Below, piece after piece: positions 7,394 to 16,312 of a DNA stretch of 64,000 nucleotides (its first letter is position 1; every line of letters starts with the position of its first letter). The DNA comes from Phosphoribacter sp037045045 (GTDB taxonomy: Bacteria; Actinomycetota; Actinomycetes; Actinomycetales; Dermatophilaceae). The translations under genes and the position numbers were made by a program. The notes beneath the pieces were generated by a model. It worked only from the letters and a program-made list of their open reading frames with translations, did not search any database and had not been told where the DNA came from. The DNA is taken from assembly GCA_037045045.1 (NCBI GenBank), contig JBAOHL010000005.1, positions 744,001 to 808,000 of the forward strand. The letters run 5' to 3'.

Positions 7394-8307
7394 ACGACAC
7401 CCTCACCGAGCTGTGGATCCGGCTCATCACCGGCGACCGCACGGGGCTGTCCTTCGACATTCCCCTCGGGCCCTGGCACGTGCACGCCGAAGGCCGCGCG
7501 GTGTTCTTCATGTGGGTCACCGTCGGGCTGCTGGGCCTGTCCGGTCTCGCGGTGCTCATCTCGCGCAACCCCGAGATCCGACGCAAGTGGACGACGTGGG
7601 CGCTCATCGCCCCGGTCGTCGGCATCCCCATCTGGCTCGGCCGCGGTCCGACCGCCCTGCTGGCCGCGGTGATCGCGGTCCAGGCGGTCCGGGAGTACCG
7701 CCCCCTCGTCCTGCTGCCTCGACCCGAGCACGCCATCCTGCTCGGCCTGGCCGTCGGGTACCCGCTCGCCGCGTGGCTCGCGCCGAACCTGCTCGCTCTG
7801 GCCCCCGTCGTCGCCCTGCTGTGCGCGGTCCCCTCGCTGCTCGCCGGGGACACCGAACACGGGATCCGTCGCGCGGCGCTGGCCGCGTTCGGGTCGATCT
7901 GGCTGTGCTGGTCGCTGGCCCACCTCGTCGTGCTCTGGGAGAACGCCTTCCTCGTGTGCTTCGCGGCCGCTGCCGCCGACGTCTCGGCGTACACCGGCGG
8001 CAAGGGGTTGCGCCGCTTCGCCTGGGCTCGCCGTCCGCTGTCGCCGTTGTCGCCGAACAAGACCGTCGGCGGGCTCGTCGGCGCGATCGTCGGCACCCTC
8101 GTCGTGCTTACCCTGCTCGGGACGATCTCCCTTGGTCTCGTCGTCGCCGTCGCCGTGGGCGGTGTCGCGGGCGACCTGCTCGAGTCGATGGTGAAACGCC
8201 AAGCCCGCGTGAAGGACGCCGGCGACTGGTTGCCCGGCTTCGGGGGGCTACTCGACCGTGTCGACTCCCTGCTCATCGTCCTGCCGCTCGCGGCGGTCCT
8301 CGCATGA
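7390..8307 (+). CDS. Phosphatidate cytidylyltransferase-like protein (CdsA family)
   Basis: A 305-residue membrane protein with about seven or eight hydrophobic segments. The CdsA signature is near the C-terminus: SMVKRQARVKDAGDWLPGFGG, then LLDRVDS (the S-x-x-KR-x4-KD ... GG-x-x-DR-x-D pattern). The usual His before GG is Phe. CdsA enzymes make CDP-diacylglycerol from CTP and phosphatidate. It is coupled at both ends by ATGA overlaps: to the CDP-alcohol transferase that would use its product and to an acyltransferase that could supply its substrate. Probably a second CdsA-like enzyme, not the housekeeping copy. Confidence 0.88.
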   Translation: MNDTLTELWIRLITGDRTGLSFDIPLGPWHVHAEGRAVFFMWVTVGLLGLSGLAVLISRNPEIRRKWTTWALIAPVVGIPIWLGRGPTALLAAVIAVQAVREYRPLVLLPRPEHAILLGLAVGYPLAAWLAPNLLALAPVVALLCAVPSLLAGDTEHGIRRAALAAFGSIWLCWSLAHLVVLWENAFLVCFAAAAADVSAYTGGKGLRRFAWARRPLSPLSPNKTVGGLVGAIVGTLVVLTLLGTISLGLVVAVAVGGVAGDLLESMVKRQARVKDAGDWLPGFGGLLDRVDSLLIVLPLAAVLA

Positions 8308-9542
8308 CGCCCCCCGAGCCCGGGCGTCCGCGGCCTACCGCAGGGGCCACTCGCGTCGGCGCGACGTTCCGGCACTGGCTCTGGCGCGGGATCTGGGACC
8401 TCGTCGGCGGGCTGCGCGTCACCGGGACCCCTCCGACCGGTCCGGCGATCCTCGTGGCCAATCACCAGAGTCACGCCGACACCGCGGCCCTGCTCGCGTC
8501 GATCCCGCCCACCAGCCGACCGGTCATGGCGGCGGCGGCGGACTACTGGTTCTCCAACCGGCTGCGCCGCACGACGATGGCGACGATCGTCGCCGCGCTG
8601 CCGGTGCATCGCAGCGCCCAGGGCTCGTATGCCGCGCTGCGCGAAGCCGCGGCACCGGTCCTGCGCGGCGGGGGGATCGTCGTCGTGTTCCCCGAAGGAA
8701 CCCGCTCCACGGACGGCATCGTCGGAGAGTTCCATCCCGGCGCGGTGCGCCTGGCCGACGACCTCGACGTGCCGCTCGTGCCGGTCGCACTGCTCGGCAC
8801 GGCTCAGGTGTTGCCGAAGAACGGCCACCTGCATTCCGGGGCCGGTGAGGTGCGGTTCGGCACGGCGTTCGATTCCGAGGGGCTGGCGGCCGATCCCGAC
8901 ACCGCTCACCTCGCTTCGGATCGGTTGCGCGAGGTCGTCGTCGCGATGCGCGAGGCCGGCCCGGTCGAGCCGATCGTCTCGCCGGTGTGGCGTCGGGTCG
9001 CTCGTGCGGTGGACTCCCCCGCCGGACTGGCGCTGGCCGCCGGGTGGGGGTTCGCCGAGGCGCTCTCGTGGCCGGTCATCGCCGAGATGGAGATCGTGCT
9101 GCTGGCCGGGGCGGTGCCACGGCGCACCCCGTGGCACGGGGTGGCGGTCGCCGCGGGGTCGGTCGCCGGAGTGGCGGCCCACGTGTGGCTCCGCAGGCGG
9201 GGAGTGCGGGTGCCACTGCCGTTGACGACGCCCCGGATGGGCGAGCACGCGGCCGGTCAGGTCGCGGCATTCGGCGCCGGAGCGTTCTGGCGTCAGTTGG
9301 CCAGCGGCATCCCCGTCAAGGTGTATGCCGCGCAGGCCGCCGACTCGGACCTGTCGATGGGGCGGATCGTCCTCGGGGCGGGGGCCGCGCGGGCGACCCG
9401 GATCGTCGGCCTGGGGCTGGGCTTCGGGCTGGTCGCCCGATGGCTGCATCCCGCCGGTCGCCACTCGTGGGGGCGGTGGATGGCCGTGTCGGGTGGGCAG
9501 TGGGCGTTGGCCGTGCGCTGGATCCTCCGCATCTGGAGTTGA
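8304..9542 (+). CDS. PlsC-type acyltransferase fused to a C-terminal membrane domain
   Basis: A 412-residue protein. Residues about 1-230 are a 1-acylglycerol-3-phosphate acyltransferase domain: ANHQSHADT (the HX4D catalytic motif) and FPEGTRST (the acyl-acceptor motif). Residues about 240-412 have several hydrophobic segments, including GWGFAEALSWPVIAEME, which recalls YqaA/DedA (VTT) proteins; that part is a tentative call. The fusion is unusual. E. coli ynbC also fuses PlsC to another domain. It is last in the coupled cassette and ends convergently about 40 bases from proB. Confidence 0.85.
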   Translation: MTPPEPGRPRPTAGATRVGATFRHWLWRGIWDLVGGLRVTGTPPTGPAILVANHQSHADTAALLASIPPTSRPVMAAAADYWFSNRLRRTTMATIVAALPVHRSAQGSYAALREAAAPVLRGGGIVVVFPEGTRSTDGIVGEFHPGAVRLADDLDVPLVPVALLGTAQVLPKNGHLHSGAGEVRFGTAFDSEGLAADPDTAHLASDRLREVVVAMREAGPVEPIVSPVWRRVARAVDSPAGLALAAGWGFAEALSWPVIAEMEIVLLAGAVPRRTPWHGVAVAAGSVAGVAAHVWLRRRGVRVPLPLTTPRMGEHAAGQVAAFGAGAFWRQLASGIPVKVYAAQAADSDLSMGRIVLGAGAARATRIVGLGLGFGLVARWLHPAGRHSWGRWMAVSGGQWALAVRWILRIWS

Positions 9543-9579
9543 GGTCAAGCATTCCGGCGGCGCTTCGCGCGCGTTGACC
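9543..9579. terminator. Possible bidirectional terminator between plsC-like gene and proB
   Basis: GGTCAA (9543-9548) and TTGACC (9574-9579) bracket a GC-rich core that can fold further (GCGC-TTC-GCGC). It fills the gap between convergent genes. No T tract, so a weak call. Confidence 0.4.
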
Positions 9580-9582
9580 GCG

Positions 9583-10692
9583 TCAGAGGACGACGAGCGC
9601 GTCGCGGTGGATGACCTCGCGCTGGTACTCCGGGCCGAGCTCCCGGGCCAGGTCGCGGGTAGACCGGCCGAGCAGCGCAGGCAACTCGTCGGAGGAGTAG
9701 TTGACCAGACCCCGGGCTACCGGACGTCCGTTCGGGTCGCACACGTCGACGGGGTCACCGTCGACGAATTGACCCTCGACCGCCGTGATCCCCGCGGGCA
9801 GCAAGGACTTGCGCCGTTCGATGACGGCGCGCACCGCTCCGTCGTCGATGACGAGGCGGCCCTGGGGCGTGGTGGCATGGGCCAACCAGAGAAGTCGGCT
9901 CGACGGGCGGCGCCGGCCGGGGACGAACGCCGTGCCGACGTCGGCGCCGGCCATCGCCTCGAGGACCCGGTCTGTGGACGTGAGCACGGCGGGGATGCCC
10001 GCCGCGTTGGCGATCGCGGCGGCCTCGATCTTCGTCACCATGCCCCCGGTGCCGACCTGGGTGCCGACCCCCGTGACGACGACATCGGCGAGGTCGTGGA
10101 CTCCCTCGACGCGGGGGACGCGCTGCGCGCCGGGGCGGCTCGGGGGGCCGTCGTAGAGGGCGTCGACGTCCGAGAGCAGCAGCAGTGCGTCGGCCTGCAC
10201 GAGGTGGGCCACGAGCGCGGCGAGTCGGTCGTTGTCGCCGAAGCGGATCTCGTGGGTGGCGACGGTGTCGTTCTCGTTGACCACCGGCAGGACGCGCAGA
10301 TCGAGCAGCCGGTCCAGGGTGCGTCGGGCGTTGAGGTAATGGGTGCGCCGGGTCACGTCGTCGAGGGTGAGCAACACCTGCCCGACGGTCACTCCGTGTG
10401 CGCCGAACGCGTGCTGGTATGCCGCGATGAGCGCGCCCTGCCCGACGCTCGCCGCGGCCTGCTGGGTGGCCAGATCGCGCGGTCGGGTGGTCAGCCCGAG
10501 CGGCCCCATCCCCGCGGCGATTGCCCCTGAGGACACGAGAACCACCGAGTCGCCGCCGCGGTGGCGAGCCGCGAGGGCGTTGACGAGAGCGACGAGTCGA
10601 CCAACGTCCAGGCCACCGTCGGGGCTGGTCAGTGAGCTCGACCCGACCTTGACGACGAGGCGCCGGGCCTTGGCGATGGCGGTTCTGGGCAC
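9583..10692 (-). CDS. proB: Glutamate 5-kinase
   Basis: ProB phosphorylates glutamate in the first committed, proline-inhibited step of proline synthesis. The 369 residues comprise an amino-acid-kinase domain (LVVKVGSSSLT at the N-terminus, VLVSSGAIAAGM, VVNENDTV, the metal/nucleotide region VGTGGMVTKIEAA) and a C-terminal PUA domain (about residues 275-360). The start is GTG; no ribosome-binding site precedes it, but a TAGACT box lies eight bases upstream, consistent with a leaderless mRNA. proB and proA are separated here by the lipid cassette and the deacetylase. Confidence 0.97.
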   Translation of the reverse strand: MPRTAIAKARRLVVKVGSSSLTSPDGGLDVGRLVALVNALAARHRGGDSVVLVSSGAIAAGMGPLGLTTRPRDLATQQAAASVGQGALIAAYQHAFGAHGVTVGQVLLTLDDVTRRTHYLNARRTLDRLLDLRVLPVVNENDTVATHEIRFGDNDRLAALVAHLVQADALLLLSDVDALYDGPPSRPGAQRVPRVEGVHDLADVVVTGVGTQVGTGGMVTKIEAAAIANAAGIPAVLTSTDRVLEAMAGADVGTAFVPGRRRPSSRLLWLAHATTPQGRLVIDDGAVRAVIERRKSLLPAGITAVEGQFVDGDPVDVCDPNGRPVARGLVNYSSDELPALLGRSTRDLARELGPEYQREVIHRDALVVL

Positions 10693-10700
10693 GGCATCCG

Positions 10701-10706
10701 AGTCTA
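10701..10706 (-). promoter_or_regulatory. Probable -10 box (proB)
   Basis: TAGACT on the reverse strand, eight bases before the GTG start of proB, with no Shine-Dalgarno between. Confidence 0.4.
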
Positions 10707-10799
10707 GGGCGCGCCCGACGGGCGACCGGACTGCCGTCGGGCTGGCCGGATCAGAGCCAGCTGTCGGCCAGGCCGGCCCGCGTGCAACCCGCTACGGCG

Positions 10800-12317
10800 T
10801 CAGTCGTCGTCCGTGGCCGTGGCCCAGTGCCCGGCACGCCGTTCGGCTTGCAGCTCGCCCTGGGTGGCCGCGCGGGCGGCATACCGGTCGTGGTGACGCG
10901 CCCGCCGCTGCTCGCGCGTCGCGCGGTCGGAGGGGTCTAGCCGCGTGTCGGTTCCCCGCGGGCCGAGCAGCTCCGCCCCCGTGGTGAGGGTGGGTTCCCA
11001 GTCGAAGACCACGGCGTCGTGCTGTGGACCGACGAGAACGGTGTCCCCGGGCCGCGCCCCGGCCGCGACGAGGGCCTCCTCGACCCCGAGCCGTTGCAGC
11101 CGGTCGGCGAGGTAGCCCACCGCCTCGTCGTTGGCGAAATCGGTCTGCCGGACCCATCGGGTCGGTCGCTCGCCGGACACCCGATAGACCGGGCCGTCGG
11201 GAGTCTGCTCGAGCCGGACCTCGAAGCCGGCGTCATCGAGGGGCTTGGGGCGCAGGATGATCCGGGCCGGCACGATGTCCTCGACCTCGGCCCGCGCGTC
11301 GCGCACATGCCGGGCCAGGGCGAACGCCAACTCGCGCAGCCCCGAGTGCGCGACGGCCGAGACGATATGAACCTCCAGGCCGCGCGCCTGTAGGTCGGGC
11401 CGGACGAGTTCGGCCAACTCGCGGGCCTCGGGCACGTCCGCCTTGGCGAGGACGACCACGCGGGTGCGCTCGGCGAGCGGCCGACCGCCGAGGTCGGCGT
11501 CGGGGACGTAGCGGGCCAACTCCTGCTCGATGACCTCGAGGTCGGTCAGCGGATCGCGCCCAGGCTCCAGCGTCGCGCAGTCGACGACGTGCACCAGCAC
11601 CGAGCAGCGTTCGACGTGCCGCAGGAAGTCCAGACCCAGACCCTTGCCGAGATGGGCGCCGGGGATGAGCCCGGGCACGTCGGCCATCGTGAAGCGTCCT
11701 TCCCCCGCGGTGACCACCCCGAGGTTCGGCACGAGCGTCGTGAACGGGTAGTCGGCGATCTTCGGCCGGGCCGCCGACATCGCGGCGACGAGCGAGGACT
11801 TGCCGGCCGAAGGGAACCCGACGAGTGCGACGTCGGCGAGGGTCTTCAGCTCCAGGACGATGTCGAGCGCCTCGCCGGGCTCGCCCAGCAGCGCGAAGCC
11901 GGGAGCCTTGCGCCGCGGCGAGGCCAGGGCTTTGTTGCCCAGACCGCCCCGCCCACCACGGGCCACGACGTGCTCGGTCGCGTCCCCGACGAGGTCGGCG
12001 AGCACCCGGCCGGCGGCGTCCTTGACGACCGTGCCGCTCGGGAGGGCTAGCACGAGGTCGGCACCGTCGGCACCGTTGCGCTCGCCGCCGCCGCCGGGGG
12101 CGCCGTTCCCGGCCCGCCGGTGCGGGTGGCGGTGGTAGTCCAGCAGGGTGGTGGCCTGAGAGTCCACCCGCAGCAGGACCGAGCCACCTCGGCCGCCGTT
12201 GCCCCCGTCCGGGCCGCCGAGCGGCTTGAACTTCTCCCGATGCACCGAGGCCACCCCGTGGCCACCGTCGCCCGCCGCGACGTGCAGCACGGCACGGTCG
12301 ACGAAGTCGCTACCCAT
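10800..12317 (-). CDS. obgE: GTPase Obg/CgtA
   Basis: A 505-residue large-subunit assembly GTPase. The glycine-rich Obg fold occupies residues about 1-160 (GGDGG, GGNGGRGG, GGRGGLGN). The G domain starts near 165, with G1 GFPSAGKSSL, switch TTLVPNLG, G3 DVPGLI and G4 AKAD. A C-terminal OCT domain (about 320-400) and a basic tail follow, typical of the longer actinobacterial form. The ATG 12317 start is chosen because GGAGGGG lies just upstream and because Obg homologues begin at this point. It follows rplU-rpmA in conserved order. Confidence 0.97.
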   Translation of the reverse strand: MGSDFVDRAVLHVAAGDGGHGVASVHREKFKPLGGPDGGNGGRGGSVLLRVDSQATTLLDYHRHPHRRAGNGAPGGGGERNGADGADLVLALPSGTVVKDAAGRVLADLVGDATEHVVARGGRGGLGNKALASPRRKAPGFALLGEPGEALDIVLELKTLADVALVGFPSAGKSSLVAAMSAARPKIADYPFTTLVPNLGVVTAGEGRFTMADVPGLIPGAHLGKGLGLDFLRHVERCSVLVHVVDCATLEPGRDPLTDLEVIEQELARYVPDADLGGRPLAERTRVVVLAKADVPEARELAELVRPDLQARGLEVHIVSAVAHSGLRELAFALARHVRDARAEVEDIVPARIILRPKPLDDAGFEVRLEQTPDGPVYRVSGERPTRWVRQTDFANDEAVGYLADRLQRLGVEEALVAAGARPGDTVLVGPQHDAVVFDWEPTLTTGAELLGPRGTDTRLDPSDRATREQRRARHHDRYAARAATQGELQAERRAGHWATATDDD

Positions 12318-12430
12318 CGGCCCCTCCCGTCTCTGCCGCCGCCGGGTGTCGGCTCTCGTGCGCGCGGTGTCCGTCTGGGCTCGGCTTGTCCGGTGTGCCG
12401 CCAGGCGAGCCGAGAGCGGCATACGGCAAA

Positions 12431-12451
12431 GGGCGGGCACCCGGCCCGCCC
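12431..12451 (-). terminator. Hairpin between rpmA and obgE
   Basis: Perfect 8-bp arms GGGCGGGC (12431-12438) and GCCCGCCC (12444-12451) with a 5-base loop lie 18 bases past the rpmA stop; reverse-strand reading continues TTTG. Likely a partial terminator or attenuator that lowers obgE relative to the ribosomal protein genes. Confidence 0.5.
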
Positions 12452-12468
12452 CTACCCGCTGCTGACGC

Positions 12469-12723
12469 TTAGTCGGTCGGCTGGATGTTGACGACCCGGC
12501 GGCCCCGCTTGGTGCCGAAGGTCACCGCACCGGCCACGAGCGCGAACAGCGTGTCGTCGCCCCCACGGCCGACCCCGTCACCGGGGTGGAAGTGCGTGCC
12601 CCGCTGGCGGACGATGATCTCGCCGGCGTTGACCTGCTGCCCGCCGAACCGCTTGACGCCGAGGCGTTGGGCGTTGGAGTCGCGACCGTTGCGGGTCGAG
12701 GACGCACCCTTCTTGTGTGCCAT
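12469..12723 (-). CDS. rpmA: 50S ribosomal protein bL27
   Basis: Complete 84-residue bL27. The conserved N-terminal tail MAHKKGASSTRNGRDS reaches toward the peptidyl-transferase centre, followed by LGVKRFGGQQVNAGEIIVRQRGT. It starts without the cleavable leader seen in Firmicutes. It sits 13 bases after rplU, the universal pairing. Confidence 0.98.
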   Translation of the reverse strand: MAHKKGASSTRNGRDSNAQRLGVKRFGGQQVNAGEIIVRQRGTHFHPGDGVGRGGDDTLFALVAGAVTFGTKRGRRVVNIQPTD

Positions 12724-12736
12724 CGCAGTGCCCCTC

Positions 12737-13045
12737 TCAGCTCGTGATGCCGGTGATCTTCACCTGGGTCAAGCCCTGGCGGTGACCCTGGCGCTTGCGG
12801 TAGCCGGTCTTGTTCTTGTACTTGAGAATGACGATCTTGGGACCCTTGGCCGCCTTGACCACCTCCGCGGTCACCGAGACCTTCGCGAGGGCGTTCGCGT
12901 CGCTCGTCACGGCCTCGCCGTCGACGAGCAACAGCGCAGGCAGGGTGAGGCTCTCGCCGGGCTGCTGCGCCACCTTGTCGATGAGCAGGACATCGCCCAC
13001 GGCGACCTTCTCCTGCCGGCCACCGGCGCGGACAATCGCGTACAC
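12737..13045 (-). CDS. rplU: 50S ribosomal protein bL21
   Basis: A 102-residue bL21: YAIVRAGGRQEKVAVGD at the start and KNKTGYRKRQGHRQ near the end, the rRNA-binding signature. GTG 13045 is chosen as start because a GAGAGAG ribosome-binding site lies 7-8 bases upstream and the encoded protein then begins as homologues do. A longer in-frame extension upstream has no family match. It heads the rplU-rpmA unit. Confidence 0.97.
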   Translation of the reverse strand: MYAIVRAGGRQEKVAVGDVLLIDKVAQQPGESLTLPALLLVDGEAVTSDANALAKVSVTAEVVKAAKGPKIVILKYKNKTGYRKRQGHRQGLTQVKITGITS

Positions 13046-13150
13046 GTCGAACTCTCTCTCACTCACGTCGATCGGTGCCGTTCCGGGCTCGCACGCGCTG
13101 CTGCGGGCGTCATTCCGGGTCCGTTCGAGCGGTTCTCGCACCAACGGAGT

Positions 13151-13179
13151 AGCTTACCGGGCCCGGCGTACGTCGACAA
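13151..13179 (-). promoter_or_regulatory. Probable rplU-rpmA promoter
   Basis: On the reverse strand TTGTCG (13174-13179) is followed by a 17-base spacer and TAAGCT (13151-13156), a good -35/-10 pair. Transcription would start near 13144, giving an untranslated leader of about 100 bases before rplU. Confidence 0.5.
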
Positions 13180-13184
13180 ACTCG

Positions 13185-16157
13185 TCAGTCACCGCCGCGC
13201 GGGGGACCGGCAGGCGCGACCACCCGCCCGCGGCGACGTCTCGCGCGCCCGCTCGGCGGGCCGGTCGGGGATGCGGCCGGTTCGCCGTCCTCGGGTCGGG
13301 CCTGTCCCATGGCCGCCGCGGCCACTTCGACGATCTCGCCCTCGGCCGGTGGCTGCGGTGCTCCCTCGGTCTCGGCATCGGCGACGTCGGCCGCGGCTTG
13401 CTCGCCGCCGACCGGGTCCGCGTCGGCCTCGTGATCGAGCTCGCCTCCCGGCCGATGGACAGCGACGTCGGCCCCGCCCTCGGAGGCGGGCGCCGCCTCG
13501 TCACGTGGGTTCGGCACGTCCGCCGCTTCGGCGGCGTGCGGCCTGTCGGAGACGTGCGGCCTGTCGAAGTCGTGCGGCCGGTCTCCGTCGTCGTCGGGAG
13601 CCGAACTCACCTCCGCACCCTTGATCGCTGCGGCGTGGGCGGCCGCGGCGATCTGTGCCGGGGTCGGCCCGCTGGGGGTGGGCAGCGTGGCAGGGGCCGC
13701 GGCCGAGCGAGGGCGCCGGGCCCGGCCACGAGCCTGCGACGGCCCGGATTCGGTCCCGCTCGTCGAAGCAGCCGGGCGCTCGACGGGGTCGGCGTGGACG
13801 ATGTAACCCCGGCCGTTGCAGTGTTCGCAGGTCTCGGAGAAGACTTCGATGAGCCCGGATCCGACTCGCTTGCGGGTCATCTGGACCAAGCCGAGCGACG
13901 TGACCTCGGCGACCTGGTGCTTGGTGCGGTCGCGTCCGAGGCATTCCAGCAGCCGGCGGACCACGAGTTCGCGGTTGGATTCCAGGACCATGTCGATGAA
14001 GTCGATGACGATGATCCCGCCGATGTCCCGCAGTCGAAGCTGTCGGACGACCTCCTCGGCCGCCTCGATGTTGTTCCGAGTGACGGTCTCTTCGAGGTTG
14101 CCGCCGGACCCGATGAACTTGCCGGTGTTGACATCGACGACCGTCATGGCCTCGGTGCGATCGATGACGAGCGATCCACCCGACGGTAGCCACACCTTGC
14201 GATCCATCGCCTTGGCGATCTGCTCGTCGACCCGGTGATGGGCGAACAGGTCTTGCTCGCCCGTCCATTTCGACACCCGAGCGGCCAGGTCCGGAGCCAC
14301 CGCGCCGACGTAGTCGCTCACCTGCTCCCAGGCGGCATCCCCGGCGACGACGAGGCCGGCGAAGTCCTCGTTGAACACGTCGCGGATCACCCGCACCGTG
14401 AGGTCCGGCTCGCCGTGCAGCAACTGCGGTGCGCCGCCTTTGGTCTTGCGCCCCGCGCCCGCCGAGTCGGCCTGAGCGGAGATGTGTTCCCACGTCTGGG
14501 TCAGCCGCTGGACGTCCGCGCGAAGTTCCTCCTCCGAGGCTCCTTCGGCGGCGGTGCGCACGATGACTCCGGCGGACTCCGGGACGACCTCGCGGAGGAT
14601 CGTCTTGAGCCGGGTCCGTTCGGTGTCGGGCAGTTTGCGCGAAATCCCCGTCATCGAGCTGTCGGGGACGTAGACGAGATAGCGCCCGGGGAGCGAGATC
14701 TGCGAGGTCAGCCGGGCGCCCTTGTGTCCGATCGGGTCTTTGGTGACCTGCACGAGGACCGACTGCCCCGATTCCAGGGCGTTCTCGATCCGACGCGGAC
14801 CCCCAGAGCCCAAGCCCGCGGCATCCCAGTTGACCTCGCCGGCATACAGGACGGCGTTGCGGCCCTTGCCGATGTCGACGAACGCCGCTTCCATCGAGGG
14901 CAGGACGTTCTGGACCTTGCCGAGATAGATGTTGCCGGCCATCGAGGCGTTGGTTTCGCGCGAGACGTAGTGCTCGACGAGCACGCCGTCCTCGAGGACG
15001 CCGATCTGGGTACGGCCCTCGCGCTCGCGGACGAGCATGACCCGCTCCACACTCTCCCGCCGGGCGAGGAACTCCGCCTCGGTGATGACGGTGCGCCGGC
15101 GGCCGGCCTCGCGCCCCTCGCGGCGGCGCTGCTTCTTGGCCTCCAATCGCGTGGACCCGCGGACGCCGACAACCTCGTCGCGATCGCGGCGCGGCTCACG
15201 CACCCGCGTGGTCACCCCGGGCGCATCGTCGGTCTCGGCGCCGGAGCCGGTCCGGCGGCGTCGGCGGGTGCGTCGACGCGGAGTGCCGTCCTCGGCCACG
15301 GTGGACTCGCCGCCCGTGATCCGGCCCTCCGACGATTCCCCGGATTCCTCGACGCCGTCGCCGTCCTCCTCCGCGGAGGCATCCGCATCCTCGGGTCCAC
15401 CGGCGTCGGTGGCCCGGACGCGGCGACCCTTGCCGCCGCGTCGGCGGCGCCGGCGGGCCCCCGCAGATGGCTCCTCGGCCGTCTCGTCGAGTTCCTCGTC
15501 GGGTGCCGTGAGCTGGTCGCCGGGTGCGTCGTCACGCTGCGGGGAACCGTCCGGCTCGCCGGGCGGGTCGGGCTCGACCCGGCCCCGCGTCGGGCGGCTC
15601 CGGGCCACGATGGGTTCGGGCGCCTTGAAGAGCAACCCGTAGCTCTGCACGACCACGGGCTCCTCAGCCGCCGAGTCCTCGGCCGGGCTCTGCCGATCGG
15701 CTCCGGCGTCCGCCGGCGGGGTCGACATCGTCGGGGTCGACGTCGTCGGTGTCGACGTCCCGTCGGGGACCTGCGTCGGCTCGGACTGCCCGGCCGACGT
15801 GTCGCCACCGGGCTCGACAGGCTCGCCCTCGGTGGCGACGGACACCTTCTTGCGGGTGGCCCGCTTGCGCGGCGGTGCCGCCGGCTCGGCGGTATCGCCC
15901 GCCGGGGTGACTGCGATGGCCTTGGCCGCCCGCTTCCGGGGGGCCCGCTTGGCCGCCGGGGGCGCCTGGGGGGCCTCGGGGGCCTCCTCGGGTCCAGGCG
16001 TGGCGCCACTGGGGTCCGACCCATCCTCCGCAGGGGCCTGCGGCGGCGCGCCGCCGTCGGGGTGAGCTGCGAGGGCCCCCGCCGGCTCTTGCGGCGGGAC
16101 ACCACCGTCGTGCCGGGGCGGCATACCTTCGTCGCCGTGGTCGTCCACGGATGCCAT
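13185..16157 (-). CDS. rne: Ribonuclease E/G family protein
   Basis: A 990-residue RNase E/G-type endoribonuclease for rRNA and mRNA processing. Residues 1-360 are low-complexity Pro/Ala/Glu with basic clusters, the actinobacterial long N-terminal region. The S1 and catalytic core spans about 370-800: YLGKVQNVLPSMEAAFVDIG (S1), VVDVNTGKF and IVIDFIDM with the two metal-binding Asp, and CEHCNGRGY, the Zn-link CxxC. The C-terminal 190 residues are disordered. ATG 16157 is chosen because GAGAGGA precedes it by six bases. It is upstream of rplU, as is usual in Actinobacteria. Confidence 0.95.
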   Translation of the reverse strand: MASVDDHGDEGMPPRHDGGVPPQEPAGALAAHPDGGAPPQAPAEDGSDPSGATPGPEEAPEAPQAPPAAKRAPRKRAAKAIAVTPAGDTAEPAAPPRKRATRKKVSVATEGEPVEPGGDTSAGQSEPTQVPDGTSTPTTSTPTMSTPPADAGADRQSPAEDSAAEEPVVVQSYGLLFKAPEPIVARSRPTRGRVEPDPPGEPDGSPQRDDAPGDQLTAPDEELDETAEEPSAGARRRRRRGGKGRRVRATDAGGPEDADASAEEDGDGVEESGESSEGRITGGESTVAEDGTPRRRTRRRRRTGSGAETDDAPGVTTRVREPRRDRDEVVGVRGSTRLEAKKQRRREGREAGRRRTVITEAEFLARRESVERVMLVREREGRTQIGVLEDGVLVEHYVSRETNASMAGNIYLGKVQNVLPSMEAAFVDIGKGRNAVLYAGEVNWDAAGLGSGGPRRIENALESGQSVLVQVTKDPIGHKGARLTSQISLPGRYLVYVPDSSMTGISRKLPDTERTRLKTILREVVPESAGVIVRTAAEGASEEELRADVQRLTQTWEHISAQADSAGAGRKTKGGAPQLLHGEPDLTVRVIRDVFNEDFAGLVVAGDAAWEQVSDYVGAVAPDLAARVSKWTGEQDLFAHHRVDEQIAKAMDRKVWLPSGGSLVIDRTEAMTVVDVNTGKFIGSGGNLEETVTRNNIEAAEEVVRQLRLRDIGGIIVIDFIDMVLESNRELVVRRLLECLGRDRTKHQVAEVTSLGLVQMTRKRVGSGLIEVFSETCEHCNGRGYIVHADPVERPAASTSGTESGPSQARGRARRPRSAAAPATLPTPSGPTPAQIAAAAHAAAIKGAEVSSAPDDDGDRPHDFDRPHVSDRPHAAEAADVPNPRDEAAPASEGGADVAVHRPGGELDHEADADPVGGEQAAADVADAETEGAPQPPAEGEIVEVAAAAMGQARPEDGEPAASPTGPPSGRARRRRGRVVAPAGPPRGGD

Positions 16158-16312
16158 GCGGCGTCCTCTCGTCGCCCACGCGGCGACGGCCACACCCGCG
16201 GGGCAGCGGGCCCCACGTCACCGCATGGCGCGGTGTGCGTCGTCCCCACCGCGGGGTGCGGCGGGACGGAAGTCGTCTCGCTACGCCTGGGCTCGCGCAT
16301 CCCGCGCGAACG

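Noticed and set aside
7314..9548. Very long reverse-strand open frame opposite the lipid cassette
   Set aside because: Its translation is Arg/Pro/Gly-rich with no family; it is a shadow of the three forward genes in high-GC DNA.
13046..13144. Longer bL21 start upstream of 13045
   Set aside because: Extra residues do not match the family, and a good ribosome-binding site precedes GTG 13045.
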